A stretch of DNA of 64,000 bases from Allobosea caraganae (GTDB lineage: Bacteria > Pseudomonadota > Alphaproteobacteria > Rhizobiales > Beijerinckiaceae): positions 1 through 64,000 of the forward strand of contig NZ_QQTO01000042.1 of assembly GCF_003351345.1 (NCBI RefSeq). Direction: 5' to 3'. This document shows, piece by piece, positions 52,941 through 61,081 of this stretch (positions are counted from its first letter, which is position 1; every line of letters starts with the position of its first letter). The notes under the pieces were generated by a model. It was not told the origin of the DNA, did no database searches, and worked only from the letters and a program-made list of their open reading frames with translations. A program made the position numbers and the translations under genes.

Positions 52941-52946
52941 CGGCGC

Positions 52947-53069
52947 TCAGCGCGTCCGTTCACCGCGGTCACCGTAGGCGCGCTTGGCGTCCGCGATGGC
53001 CTGCTGCCGGACATTCTGCACGAGCGAACGACCGAGATCGTCGGATTCCTCGAAATGTTCTTCGGACAT
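52947..53069 (-). CDS. 40-residue acidic/basic small protein upstream of xth
   Basis: A short frame with AAGGA before ATG: MSEEHFEESDDLGRSLVQNV, then RQQAIADAKRAYGDRGERTR. It has an acidic N-terminal half and a helical basic C-terminal half. It ends six bases before the xth start, so translational coupling is likely. Too short for most gene finders; I know no family. Confidence 0.6.
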   Translation of the reverse strand: MSEEHFEESDDLGRSLVQNVRQQAIADAKRAYGDRGERTR

Positions 53070-53229
53070 CGATCCTTCCTTTCATCCACAGCCGATCCAA
53101 CGCGTGAAACCGTTATTGGATCGGTGCCGCGCGCCCCCGGGAGCCGTTGGAACCCGCAGACGCGCTTGACTCGGACAGCGGGAATTAGAACAAAGAGAGA
53201 ACTAGGCAATTTAATGCGGGTCATCACCA

Positions 53230-54068
53230 TTGCGGTCCCAGCCCGCTCTTCAGTCGTTGCGCGACCGGATCGAGCGAATCGAGGGTCGCGGCGCACGCGA
53301 GCGAACGGTGCTTCCGTTTGGGATCGCGACGGTCGACACGCGCCTCCCGGGGGGCGGACTCGCGCTCGGTGCTCTGCATGAGGTCGCTAGTGGCGGCAGC
53401 GGCGCGATCGACGGAGCTGCCGCCGCACTCTTCAGCGCCGGGGTCGAGCCGGGGAATTCATCGCCGAGCTCGACGAGCCGCCTGCCCTGCTGCGCCCGAT
53501 GACAGGGGGCGGCGAAGTCGTTGAGGACTATCGTCACGTCTCCTTGTCGTTGCGTGACCATCCGGTCTCGTTCCTGCGGGCGGATCTGACGCGGCGTCGG
53601 ATCGTCACCTGTCTGGAGGCGATGGAGGCGCGTGACGGGCGCTGGCTCGAGGCCGCCGGAATTGTGTTGGTGCGTCAGCGGCCGGGCAGCGCCAAGGGGG
53701 TCATGTTCATCACCATCGAGGACGAGACCGGCATCGCCAATCTTGTCGTATGGACGAAGGTGTTCGAGGCCCATCGACGGACGATCCTGTCGGCCGGGAT
53801 GGTCGCGGTTCGTGGGAGGATCCAGCGCGAGGGCGAGGTCGTGCATCTAGTCGCGCAGCGGATGACCGATCTGTCGGCGGAGCTGGCGAGCGTCGGGGAG
53901 AGGGATACGGCTTTTCCCTTGCCGCACGGACGCGGCGACGAGTTCCATCATGGTTCTCCGACGCCCGATCCACGCGGCCTCCTGCCAAAAGGTCTCAGGA
54001 CACGGGACATCTACATTCCCGACCTCCACATCGACACCATCAAGGTCAGGACGCGGGATTTTCGCTGA
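53230..54068 (+). pseudogene. Collapsed imuA-imuB-dnaE2 mutagenesis cassette (imuA 5' end joined to dnaE2 3' end)
   Basis: From TTG 53230 the frame encodes the start of ImuA (ALQSLRDRIERIEGRGARER, LPFGIATVDTRLPGGGLALG, ALHEVASGGSGAIDGAAAAL). Around 53445 it runs straight into the C-terminal part of DnaE2, which lies in another frame (FIAELDEPPALLRPM, VEDYRHVSLSLRDHPVSFLR, AKGVMFITIEDETGIANLVV, RIQREGEVVHLVAQRMTDLS) and stops at 54068. The rest of imuA, all of imuB and most of dnaE2 are absent. The cassette normally gives error-prone SOS synthesis. One deletion of several kilobases explains the join. A frame from ATG 53499 could produce an isolated DnaE2 tail of 189 residues. Confidence 0.9.
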
Positions 54069-54475
54069 CCTCGGTCGGGTAAATGTGATCGATCGAGGGC
54101 GGTCGAAAAGCCGCCTCTCGGTCTCGGCACCCCGCCTTATTGGCAAGCGTCGGCCCGGCTCCAGAAAGCGCACAACTTCGGGGGCAAGCAATTTCCGTTC
54201 CGGGAGACCGTCGCCTCGACGTTTTGGGAAATCGTTGCCCCGTCGCCGTAGGAAAACGGCGGAGCGCAGAAACAATAGAATGGCGATACGGGGGAACGGC
54301 GGAAATACAATTACGTATTAATTGAGAGAACACATCGATCAATGCAAACGCTACAACGCATAGGCGGGGATGCACTTAATATTTAGCGGACGATCTCGAT
54401 TATTTTAACGATCCGTTAAGAATTATCATTGGATCTTACAGCCAACATCCACAAGGATCGAGCCTTGGCACGACA
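54069..54475. other. Junction region left of the recombinase trio
   Basis: About 54088-54251 there is a protein-like frame without a start (RAVEKPPLGLGTPPYWQASA, RLQKAHNFGGKQFPFRETVA) ending at TAG 54251, perhaps a fragment of a lost gene. From about 54260 the sequence becomes visibly richer in A and T, with an imperfect palindrome around caattacgtattaattg at 54309-54325. The left end of the inserted element should lie here; I could not identify a duplicated target site. Confidence 0.4.
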
Positions 54476-56002
54476 ATGAGATTGAGAAGCATGCCCTCAA
54501 TGACTAGGTCGCTCCATCACACGATCGTGGTGCAGCGAACGGATGACGGCATCGCGATCCCGGTTCTTTACATTTCGGAACCAACGAGCGACGGCGTTGA
54601 GCAACTCCGTGTAGTGCCCGGCCTCATCGAGTATTTAACGGCGCACCGCGCACGCTCGATGACATGGATGAAGCTCCGGGCACGCAGTCTTGGCCTGATC
54701 CACGACTACCTCCGGCAGCGGAGGCAGGACTTCGAGCGAGCCGCGAACGCCACGCCCATCGCAATCCATCGCTACGCCCTAGTCGAGTTTACGAACTACA
54801 TTCGCCTCGGGACGGTTCAAAATGGTGAGGATCCGACCGGGCTGCACTGGCAACCATGCGCGTCACCCGATCAAGTCACACTGCTCGTCCAAGCGCTGGA
54901 CGACTACATTAAGTGGCAACATCAAAATGGGTTCGGAACCAAGCTCCCCGCTGGTTATGAAACCTGGGATGGAACGGGTGAAAGCCCATTCTCGGCCGCA
55001 GAAACGGTGCGTAGGCTTTATGCCGCGAAATATGCATGGGAGTTCAGCCTACTCGCGCATGTCAAGCGGACCAAGGGCTCGGCACCGAGCGTTCCCTTTA
55101 TAGGGCAAATCGAAAGATTGGCTCGGCCCGCGCCCGTCAAGTCCGCAAAACGCTTTCCGGACCGCTACGTAATACCATTCTTGTCCGAGCCGTTCTTCAA
55201 AGATTCTGGCGCAGTAGACGCTCTTCAAAGGCAGGACGTTGTCGGACGGCTTATGAGCATTCTCCTAGCTGGCACTGGAAAGCGTCAATGTGAGCCGCTT
55301 CATTTCTGGGTCAATGACATCCAGATCGTCGATGGCAAGCCACGCGTATTCCTTCATCATCCGGCCTTCTCACGCGTAGAGACCCCGGACGGCGGGAGCG
55401 TCACGCGCGAGACATACCTGAAAGAGCGCTGTGGCCTGAAGCCAAGATATCTTGAAAGCACAAAATATAAAGCGGGGTGGAAGAACATTAAATTGTCGGA
55501 AGGCACATGCGATCGTCTGCACTGGCTACCAATAGAAGACATATCCCAGATGTTCACGGATCTATACTGGGAGTATACGTCGAATATCCGCCCGGCCCTC
55601 ATGAGACAGCGAACCGGCCGGGGAGAGGATGATCACCCCTTTTTCTTCGTCTCCGCTGGGGGCGCTCGGCACAACGACGACTACGAAGCAGCCGGCGATC
55701 CCTACACGACCTCTGCGTTCAGAAATTCCTGGGAGCGAGCGTTCAATCGCTTCTCAAAGCGCAGGCCGGAAGCAGGCCTGGTGTTATCAAAGAAAGCGGG
55801 GACGACACCTCACGGGTTGCGCCACTTGTACGGTGCAACACTTGCGAAAATGGGCTTGCCCGGGCCCTTCATCCAAGCCGCCATGCATCACACAAGTCCG
55901 CACAGCCACAAGATTTACACAGAGGCCACCGATGTAGAAATCAACGATTGGCTCAAAAATGGGCAGGCAAATTGGCCCCGCAGCGAATGGGAGAATCGCT
56001 AA
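54476..56002 (+). CDS. gmtY: Tyrosine recombinase, first gene of a GmtY-GmtZ-GmtX-like trio
   Basis: A 508-residue tyrosine recombinase. The core shows catalytic Arg in LAGTGKRQCEPLHFW (about residue 266), the His-x-x-Arg-His box in TPHGLRHLYGATLAKMG, the second His in MHHTSPHSHK, and nucleophile Tyr in KIYTEATD near residue 483. The N-terminal half is longer than in phage integrases. The gene order (about 500, 1,000 and 230 residues, each overlapping the next) matches the Gamma-Mobile-Trio modules known from Vibrio and other gammaproteobacteria; Tn554-like and RIT trios have other sizes. Base composition is closer to average here than in the next gene. The start could also be ATG 54491 or 54500. 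Confidence 0.75.
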   Translation: MRLRSMPSMTRSLHHTIVVQRTDDGIAIPVLYISEPTSDGVEQLRVVPGLIEYLTAHRARSMTWMKLRARSLGLIHDYLRQRRQDFERAANATPIAIHRYALVEFTNYIRLGTVQNGEDPTGLHWQPCASPDQVTLLVQALDDYIKWQHQNGFGTKLPAGYETWDGTGESPFSAAETVRRLYAAKYAWEFSLLAHVKRTKGSAPSVPFIGQIERLARPAPVKSAKRFPDRYVIPFLSEPFFKDSGAVDALQRQDVVGRLMSILLAGTGKRQCEPLHFWVNDIQIVDGKPRVFLHHPAFSRVETPDGGSVTRETYLKERCGLKPRYLESTKYKAGWKNIKLSEGTCDRLHWLPIEDISQMFTDLYWEYTSNIRPALMRQRTGRGEDDHPFFFVSAGGARHNDDYEAAGDPYTTSAFRNSWERAFNRFSKRRPEAGLVLSKKAGTTPHGLRHLYGATLAKMGLPGPFIQAAMHHTSPHSHKIYTEATDVEINDWLKNGQANWPRSEWENR

Positions 56003-59000
56003 TGTCCTCGAGTGATGGCCGCTGCGTTGATCGAATTAACTCGACGGAGCATAATATTTACCACCTAAGCGAGGTGGCTAAACTGGCCATCGCTGGACTC
56101 ATCGATGAGATTACGAACCTTGATAGCACGACGCGAATAATGCTCGCAAAGCCCGGAGCCGAAGCTCGCCACGGGGCTGCATTAAGACGCCAGAACCAAA
56201 TCCTCGTCACGCTTATTAGGGAGCGTGAGGAGGGAAATCTGATATTGAGCCCCCGCCTATTCTCTAACGAGGGACACAGATTTTCCCGTCGTAACTGCGA
56301 GTTTATCATTAAATCCACCGCCTTGGGACGAAGCTTGGACGCATTACTAGAGAACAACGGTTTCTACAATTTTATTGATGAGCAGAAGTCATCCGATACC
56401 CGGACTAAATACATTACGATCTGTAAGATGCTTGTTACAAGCATTGTTATGTGCTCGTCTGGAATCAATGACGCCGCTGATATATCGTGCGATGAGTTTA
56501 TCCAATGGTTGAGCTTCTTTCGAAATATTAACCTGAGCCGCTGGCGTTCTGATCTTTGGCCAAAAGGGTCGGGATTCGGATTTCGATGCCTAAAAGAACT
56601 AGCACTCGCATGGTCTAGGATACCTGGCCACTCTAAGGCAGCAAGCCTGTCAACTCAGGCAAGATCAGACTCGCAAAACTATCGAAACATGAAATATTTG
56701 CGGGAAAACGCCCCATCTCATCTTGTAGCTTGGATTACCCTATACGACCGATGGATGCACGGGATCCCATCCTTGGCCGCATCATACGACCAGACATTCA
56801 AGTACATCTGCCGCTGGTTGGATTCAATCCATAAGTTTCGCGACGTCTCTGACCCCGTAGAATTCCTTTCGATCCCAAATGACAGGGCGTCGTTCCTTGA
56901 GTTCCTGAAGACACTTCCACCGTCCAATAGGAACAAGACGCCAGGGGACAACATACCGGGGGCGTGGATAGGCCATATCTCGCGGGCGATATTATTTTCG
57001 GATTTTATCGAATTGAATGCCGCCCCCACCGTAAGGTTATGGCCCCTTGTTGAGCAACGTGACCTCGCTGCCGCGCAAGGGCAGTCGTCGTCGCTTGGGT
57101 CAGGGCTGGAAGTTTCCGCACGGCCACTGCCGTCATACTTGTACGATCTTGTCAAATCTATACTGCTGGAGGGAGAGAATGGATGGCCTGGATCTTTGAC
57201 CGCGTGCCAAAGTGTTGTCATTGGCCCGTCCAATAAGGCCGAATCGATCTATTGTCCGGTACTTCCGACTTTATACCTGATGTTATTTGATTTGCCGCTG
57301 CGAGTTGGGCAGGCAAAGAGAATGGATAGCGGCGAGGGCGATACAAATTGTTTCGATCCTATTTCGCTACAGTGGACTCCCAATACAGGTATTAATGCAG
57401 GCTATTGGGGGATCCAAGGGCGATCAGACGGTGGATTCGCTAGATCAACTGGAACTGAAAGACCCATTACTGGGTTCTTTGTTAATACTAATAAGACAGG
57501 CAGGCCCTATACGATTCCGTGGGAGAATCTTGATCAGCATCGGAGTTTGTATTCTTTACGCAAATGGCAGGAGGAATATAATTCTATATCTATACCACTC
57601 ACGCCAAAGCAGTACATTGATCGGATAACGGACACGGACGACGACAATAAGCTTTCAAGGCTTCCACATATATTTCCGCTTTTCAGACTCCCCGGAGCAA
57701 ATAAGGAAGGAGTCAGAGGGGCAATCCCGTCGGCGACCAAAACCACTGACTTTTGGCAATTGTTGATGGGGGAGACGGAGCTCCGATGGAATGCGTTGCA
57801 TCCGGAGCATCAGATCAAAATTGTCGATTGGAACGTCACAAGTGGCCGCCCCCAGTCGGCCCGATACACTCCTCATGGCCTACGAACAGCCGGAATTACT
57901 AGGCTCCTTGAACAAGGCGTGCCATTCGAAGTCGTGAGCAAGCTCATCGCTGGTCACATGAGCTGGATCATGACTGCACGGTATTTCAATCCTGATCCGT
58001 TCAAGATCCATCAAATGATCGAAGAGGCATCTCGATCTGCAAATGCAGAGCGCGTTCAGCGACGCTTTCACGAGTTACGCACATTGGGCCGTGACGAATT
58101 AGCAAAGCGTACGACTTCGCTAGCTCCTGACGCCATAGAAGCCGCAGTTGCGATGGATGCAACCGACCGCGCACTGTGGAACAATATTGGATATGGATTT
58201 TGTCCCTGGGACGGATCGCGCTGCCATGATGGTGGCGATTGTCTGCGAAAAAATACAGTCCGCGGTAAGCGGAAAAATGTGTACGCTCCTGTTCCAGGAG
58301 GTAATTATAACTGCATCATGTGCAGACACTTCGTAACTGGGCCCGATTGGATCGATGAACTTGAATTATACGGAACGCTACTTACTCGTAGAATGACAAA
58401 TAAATCGGATGAGATAAAGAACAACGACACAATACTTGAGAAACACAACATTTCACTTAGAATAGAACGAGATGATCTGGTCAGGACCGAAATCGAACGT
58501 GAGATAAAAGCATGCTCGAATCGTCAGTTTAAGCTCAATTCTGAGGCCGAACTGCTCGGAAACGCAGTAATGAATGCCCACAAACTTCTTGAGGGTTCCA
58601 AGATCCTTAAGGATCTTCGCGTAAACGAGGCTGATCCAGGGAATGCGCTGATCGTGAGAGACAGGGATTCAATCGTTGAGTTCGTGGCGATAAGTGGATT
58701 CGAACAGGCAGCCCTTGTCTTTGGAACAGCGGAAATCCATCACTGGATGCAAGACGACGAAGCGACAGCTACATTCGAGCGGAGCATAGATTGGATACTT
58801 CATAATAGTGGATTGGCACCAATCGCCTTTTCGACTGGGAATATAAAATTCCGTAAGGCCGCTTACCGGGCCGTCGGCGGATATATTCTTTCAAATTGTA
58901 GCCGAGGCGAGATTGTGGCGCTTGAGGACCGAAAGCTACGTCTTCAGGATCTTCCCGAATATGGGCGGGTAGAGGAGATGATTAGGAAGGCTCTCAGCGG

Positions 59001-59076
59001 CGCTGCTCTTGCCATCGGCGACCACCCCGGACCGATACCTAACGGCATTCTGACCGCCGCGGAAGCAGAATCATGA
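56002..59076 (+). CDS. gmtZ: Large tyrosine recombinase-like integrase, second gene of the trio (VPA1269-like)
   Basis: A 1,024-residue protein. ATG 56002 shares its A with the upstream stop (TAATG) and has GGGAGA before it. Recombinase residues are Arg in DLPLRVGQAKRMDSGEG, box TPHGLRTAGITRLLEQGVPF, GHMSWIM, and Tyr in TARYFNPD. After it comes a probable zinc module, CPWDGSRCHDGGDCLR then CIMCRHF, and a long coiled coil (about residues 800-850). The stretch is clearly richer in A/T and rarer codons than its surroundings, a sign of transfer. Size and composition resemble the GmtZ (VPA1269) family. A DDE or resolvase type is ruled out by the motifs. Confidence 0.75.
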   Translation: MSSSDGRCVDRINSTEHNIYHLSEVAKLAIAGLIDEITNLDSTTRIMLAKPGAEARHGAALRRQNQILVTLIREREEGNLILSPRLFSNEGHRFSRRNCEFIIKSTALGRSLDALLENNGFYNFIDEQKSSDTRTKYITICKMLVTSIVMCSSGINDAADISCDEFIQWLSFFRNINLSRWRSDLWPKGSGFGFRCLKELALAWSRIPGHSKAASLSTQARSDSQNYRNMKYLRENAPSHLVAWITLYDRWMHGIPSLAASYDQTFKYICRWLDSIHKFRDVSDPVEFLSIPNDRASFLEFLKTLPPSNRNKTPGDNIPGAWIGHISRAILFSDFIELNAAPTVRLWPLVEQRDLAAAQGQSSSLGSGLEVSARPLPSYLYDLVKSILLEGENGWPGSLTACQSVVIGPSNKAESIYCPVLPTLYLMLFDLPLRVGQAKRMDSGEGDTNCFDPISLQWTPNTGINAGYWGIQGRSDGGFARSTGTERPITGFFVNTNKTGRPYTIPWENLDQHRSLYSLRKWQEEYNSISIPLTPKQYIDRITDTDDDNKLSRLPHIFPLFRLPGANKEGVRGAIPSATKTTDFWQLLMGETELRWNALHPEHQIKIVDWNVTSGRPQSARYTPHGLRTAGITRLLEQGVPFEVVSKLIAGHMSWIMTARYFNPDPFKIHQMIEEASRSANAERVQRRFHELRTLGRDELAKRTTSLAPDAIEAAVAMDATDRALWNNIGYGFCPWDGSRCHDGGDCLRKNTVRGKRKNVYAPVPGGNYNCIMCRHFVTGPDWIDELELYGTLLTRRMTNKSDEIKNNDTILEKHNISLRIERDDLVRTEIEREIKACSNRQFKLNSEAELLGNAVMNAHKLLEGSKILKDLRVNEADPGNALIVRDRDSIVEFVAISGFEQAALVFGTAEIHHWMQDDEATATFERSIDWILHNSGLAPIAFSTGNIKFRKAAYRAVGGYILSNCSRGEIVALEDRKLRLQDLPEYGRVEEMIRKALSGAALAIGDHPGPIPNGILTAAEAES

Positions 59077-59762
59077 AAGTGCGTGGGCGAGAAAAGGACA
59101 TCGTAGCGCGTGCAGAAGCGGCTTCGGAGCAGTTGCTTGAACTTGAGCCTCCCGGAAAGTCGCAGCGCAAAGCGAATGCAGAACGAATTGTCGCGCTCTG
59201 CCGCGAGTTCGTTCAGCAGCGGCCGTCCCGCCAGCCAACTTCCGCCGCTCTAGCGGAGCTTGGGCGTATCCGCTACGGACGCTTCCCGGCGGAGCAGACG
59301 ATGCTAAATTATTACCGCCAGTTCCTTGCCATTTGGAGGAAGGCCCATCTCGAGCTGGTGAGTGCGCAGGCTCCCAGGCCGCGTTCCGACGGTTCGATTC
59401 TCGACCCCGATTCGCTACGACGCCTTGATGCGGGCACCAAGGCTCAAATCGACCAATTGCAGATAATTCTCAGGGAACAGAAGCGGGAGAATGATCGACT
59501 TCGAACCATCATAGGGAAAACCGTGCCTGCCCCAGTCCCGGGCAAGGCGGTGATCGAAACGCCCCCCGCGCAAGCCAAGCTCATTCATCGCTGGCTGCTT
59601 GATCTCGAGAAACCAAATCACCTCCTGAGCGTCGACGAAGCAGGTGTTCGCGTTACGCGTCTCGGAAGTCCAGGCCGTATAATTATGGACGTGAATGTCC
59701 TTGATGCCGTCGTCGAGCTCTCCGGACACGAGCGACTTGGCAGAGATCGCAACGTGCGATGA
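59073..59762 (+). CDS. gmtX: Third trio protein, GmtX-like
   Basis: A 229-residue, basic protein overlapping gmtZ as ATGA. The N-terminal half is helical (KANAERIVALCREFVQQRPS; LAELGRIRYGRFPAEQTMLN, which looks like a helix-turn-helix), then a coiled coil (KAQIDQLQIILREQKRENDR) and a C-terminal beta-rich part. No recombinase motif is present, so it should be the accessory protein of the module (as GmtX or TnpC of Tn554). It ends eight bases before the 3' end of the tRNA-Arg gene on the other strand. Confidence 0.65.
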   Translation: MKVRGREKDIVARAEAASEQLLELEPPGKSQRKANAERIVALCREFVQQRPSRQPTSAALAELGRIRYGRFPAEQTMLNYYRQFLAIWRKAHLELVSAQAPRPRSDGSILDPDSLRRLDAGTKAQIDQLQIILREQKRENDRLRTIIGKTVPAPVPGKAVIETPPAQAKLIHRWLLDLEKPNHLLSVDEAGVRVTRLGSPGRIIMDVNVLDAVVELSGHERLGRDRNVR

Positions 59763-59769
59763 AAAGGAA

Positions 59770-60058
59770 TGGCGTCCGCGGAGGGATTCGAACCCCCGAC
59801 CTAAGGTTTCGTACCACTTCGGCTTTCGCCGCCGCCTTGGCGTTCGTGGTCTGGACTGTCCCTTCGCCGTAGGCCAAGACCCTTAGGCGCTGCCCATCCA
59901 GTCTCTACACCTTCCCCTTGCGGGGCTTGGCTCGGGATTGGCATGCAGCGAATGCTGCGAAGCGTTCCCCGACTTTGAGCAGATCGATTGCGCCGTTTCC
60001 GCGCGCAACCCCCAATTTAATAGGAAACCTTTGCTCTATCCTGCTGAGCTACGCGGAC
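59770..60058 (-). tRNA. tRNA-Arg(CCU), split by a group I intron
   Basis: The 5' exon (60058-60022, 37 bases) has GTCCGCG acceptor strand, TAGCTC...GAGCA D arm, and AAGGT TTCCT. The 3' exon (59809-59770, 40 bases) starts AA ACCTT and continues with AGGTC, the T arm GGGGG TTCGAAT CCCTC and CGCGGAC GCCA. Joined, the stems AAGGT/ACCTT and GTCCGCG/CGCGGAC pair perfectly, the anticodon is CCT, and CCA is encoded. The break lies directly after the third anticodon base. Confidence 0.92.
59810..60021 (-). ncRNA. Group I self-splicing intron in the tRNA-Arg(CCU) anticodon loop
   Basis: The 212-base insert has the marks of subgroup IC3 introns as in Azoarcus tRNA-Ile and Agrobacterium tRNA-Arg. On the minus strand these are CCGAGCCAAG (P3/P4 side), GGGAAGGTGTAGAGACT (P7 region, 59901-59916), GCGCCTAAGG, GGACAGTCCAG, GGCGAAAGCC (P9 loop), and a terminal G before the 3' exon. 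A G-rich internal guide (TGGGGG, near 60011) can pair with the 5' exon end TTTCCT, with a U-G pair at the splice site. No open frame for a homing endonuclease is present. Confidence 0.88.
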
Positions 60059-60221
60059 TTTTCGCCTTCCGAAGCCCGACATAGAGGCCCAGTCGGCAAT
60101 TGGCAATGCCAATGTGCGCTCCGAGCTGCGATCGGCTGATACCGGTAAGGCTACCGTCATTGGGAAAGCACGAAAGTCCCGACTACGTCGGGATAAACGC
60201 AGCCTCTGGTAGGCTGGTAGG

Positions 60222-60258
60222 GGCCAAAAACTGCTCTATCCTGCTGAGCTACCGGGAC
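60222..60258 (-). pseudogene. 5' half of a second tRNA gene
   Basis: Reads GTCCCGG TAGCTC AGCAGGATA GAGCA on the minus strand, nearly identical to the 5' half of the tRNA-Arg 200 bases away, then departs from tRNA sequence in the anticodon arm. No matching 3' half (expected CCGGGAC) is found in the interval up to the next tRNA, so it is truncated. The acceptor strand differs (GTCCCGG versus GTCCGCG), so it derives from another tRNA. Confidence 0.75.
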
Positions 60259-60286
60259 GCACGCAAAACCGTGTAGCATAAAGCGC

Positions 60287-61078
60287 ATGCGGGTGAAGCC
60301 TCTTGTTGCGGGTCTTGCCAGCCTGGTCGCCGTCTGCAGCGGCGCGCGGGCGGACGGATCGTGCCCGGGGCTCGCGCTCGAAACGCCCACCGTTCAGCTC
60401 GCCGGCATCGACGACCATGGCGACCCCGTCCTTGCCGATGGCAGGCGCCTTCGCCTCTTCGGCCTCGCGCCGCGCCAGACCGAGAGCGAGATCGACCGCT
60501 TCGCCACCGAGCTGCTGCAATGGCGCGACCAGGATCTCAGGCTCGTCGCGCTGGCGGGGCCCGACCGCTGGGGCCGGCTGCCGGCCAGGCTCCTCGTCGA
60601 GCTCGGCCCCGAGGACGAGCCGCTCGACCTTGCCGCCGTGCTGCTCAACGCCAAGGCGGCCTGGCGCCTGCCCGACGCCGCCAACGCCCCCTGCGACGCG
60701 GCGCTGAAGGCGGCGGAGGCTGCGCTCGCCAGACCGTCACGCCAGGAGAAATCGGCCCGACAGGAGAAATCGGCCGGGGTCGTCGATGGCCATGATGTCG
60801 CCGCTTTGAAACTGCAGGCGGGCCGGATCGTGGTGCTGGAGGGGCGGGTCGCGTCGGTTGGCGAGCGGCCGCAGCGCTCCTATCTCAACTTTGCGCGCCG
60901 GCGCGGAGCCGGCGCCTCGATTGTCGTATCGCGGAGGCTCTGGCGCGAGATGCAGGATGCCGGCTGGACCGCAGCCGCCTTGACCGGTAAACGCGTCCGG
61001 GCGCGCGGCGTGCTGGGCGGACCCGATGGGCTCGCGCTCGAACTCCCCTCGCGCACGGCACTGGAGCTGATCGACTAG
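60287..61078 (+). CDS. Secreted protein, possibly thermonuclease/OB-fold-like
   Basis: A 263-residue protein with a signal peptide (VAGLASLVAVCSGARADGSC, cut after ARA). The mature part opens with a beta segment like a thermonuclease (SNase-like) barrel: VQLAGIDDHGDPVLADGRRL, RLFGLAP, RFATELLQW, GRLPARLL. A short internal repeat (RQEKSA twice, about residues 151-162) joins it to a second beta-rich part (IVVLEGRVASVGERPQRSYL; LTGKRVRARGVL), which resembles an OB-fold. Catalytic nuclease residues are not clear. It is followed by the M48 protease gene after three bases. Confidence 0.65.
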   Translation: MRVKPLVAGLASLVAVCSGARADGSCPGLALETPTVQLAGIDDHGDPVLADGRRLRLFGLAPRQTESEIDRFATELLQWRDQDLRLVALAGPDRWGRLPARLLVELGPEDEPLDLAAVLLNAKAAWRLPDAANAPCDAALKAAEAALARPSRQEKSARQEKSAGVVDGHDVAALKLQAGRIVVLEGRVASVGERPQRSYLNFARRRGAGASIVVSRRLWREMQDAGWTAAALTGKRVRARGVLGGPDGLALELPSRTALELID

Positions 61079-61081
61079 GGC

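Noticed and set aside
60177-60193. Hairpin tcccgac/gtcggga as a tRNA terminator
   Set aside because: Seven-base stem with a three-base loop but no T run on either side, and it lies upstream rather than downstream of the intact tRNA.
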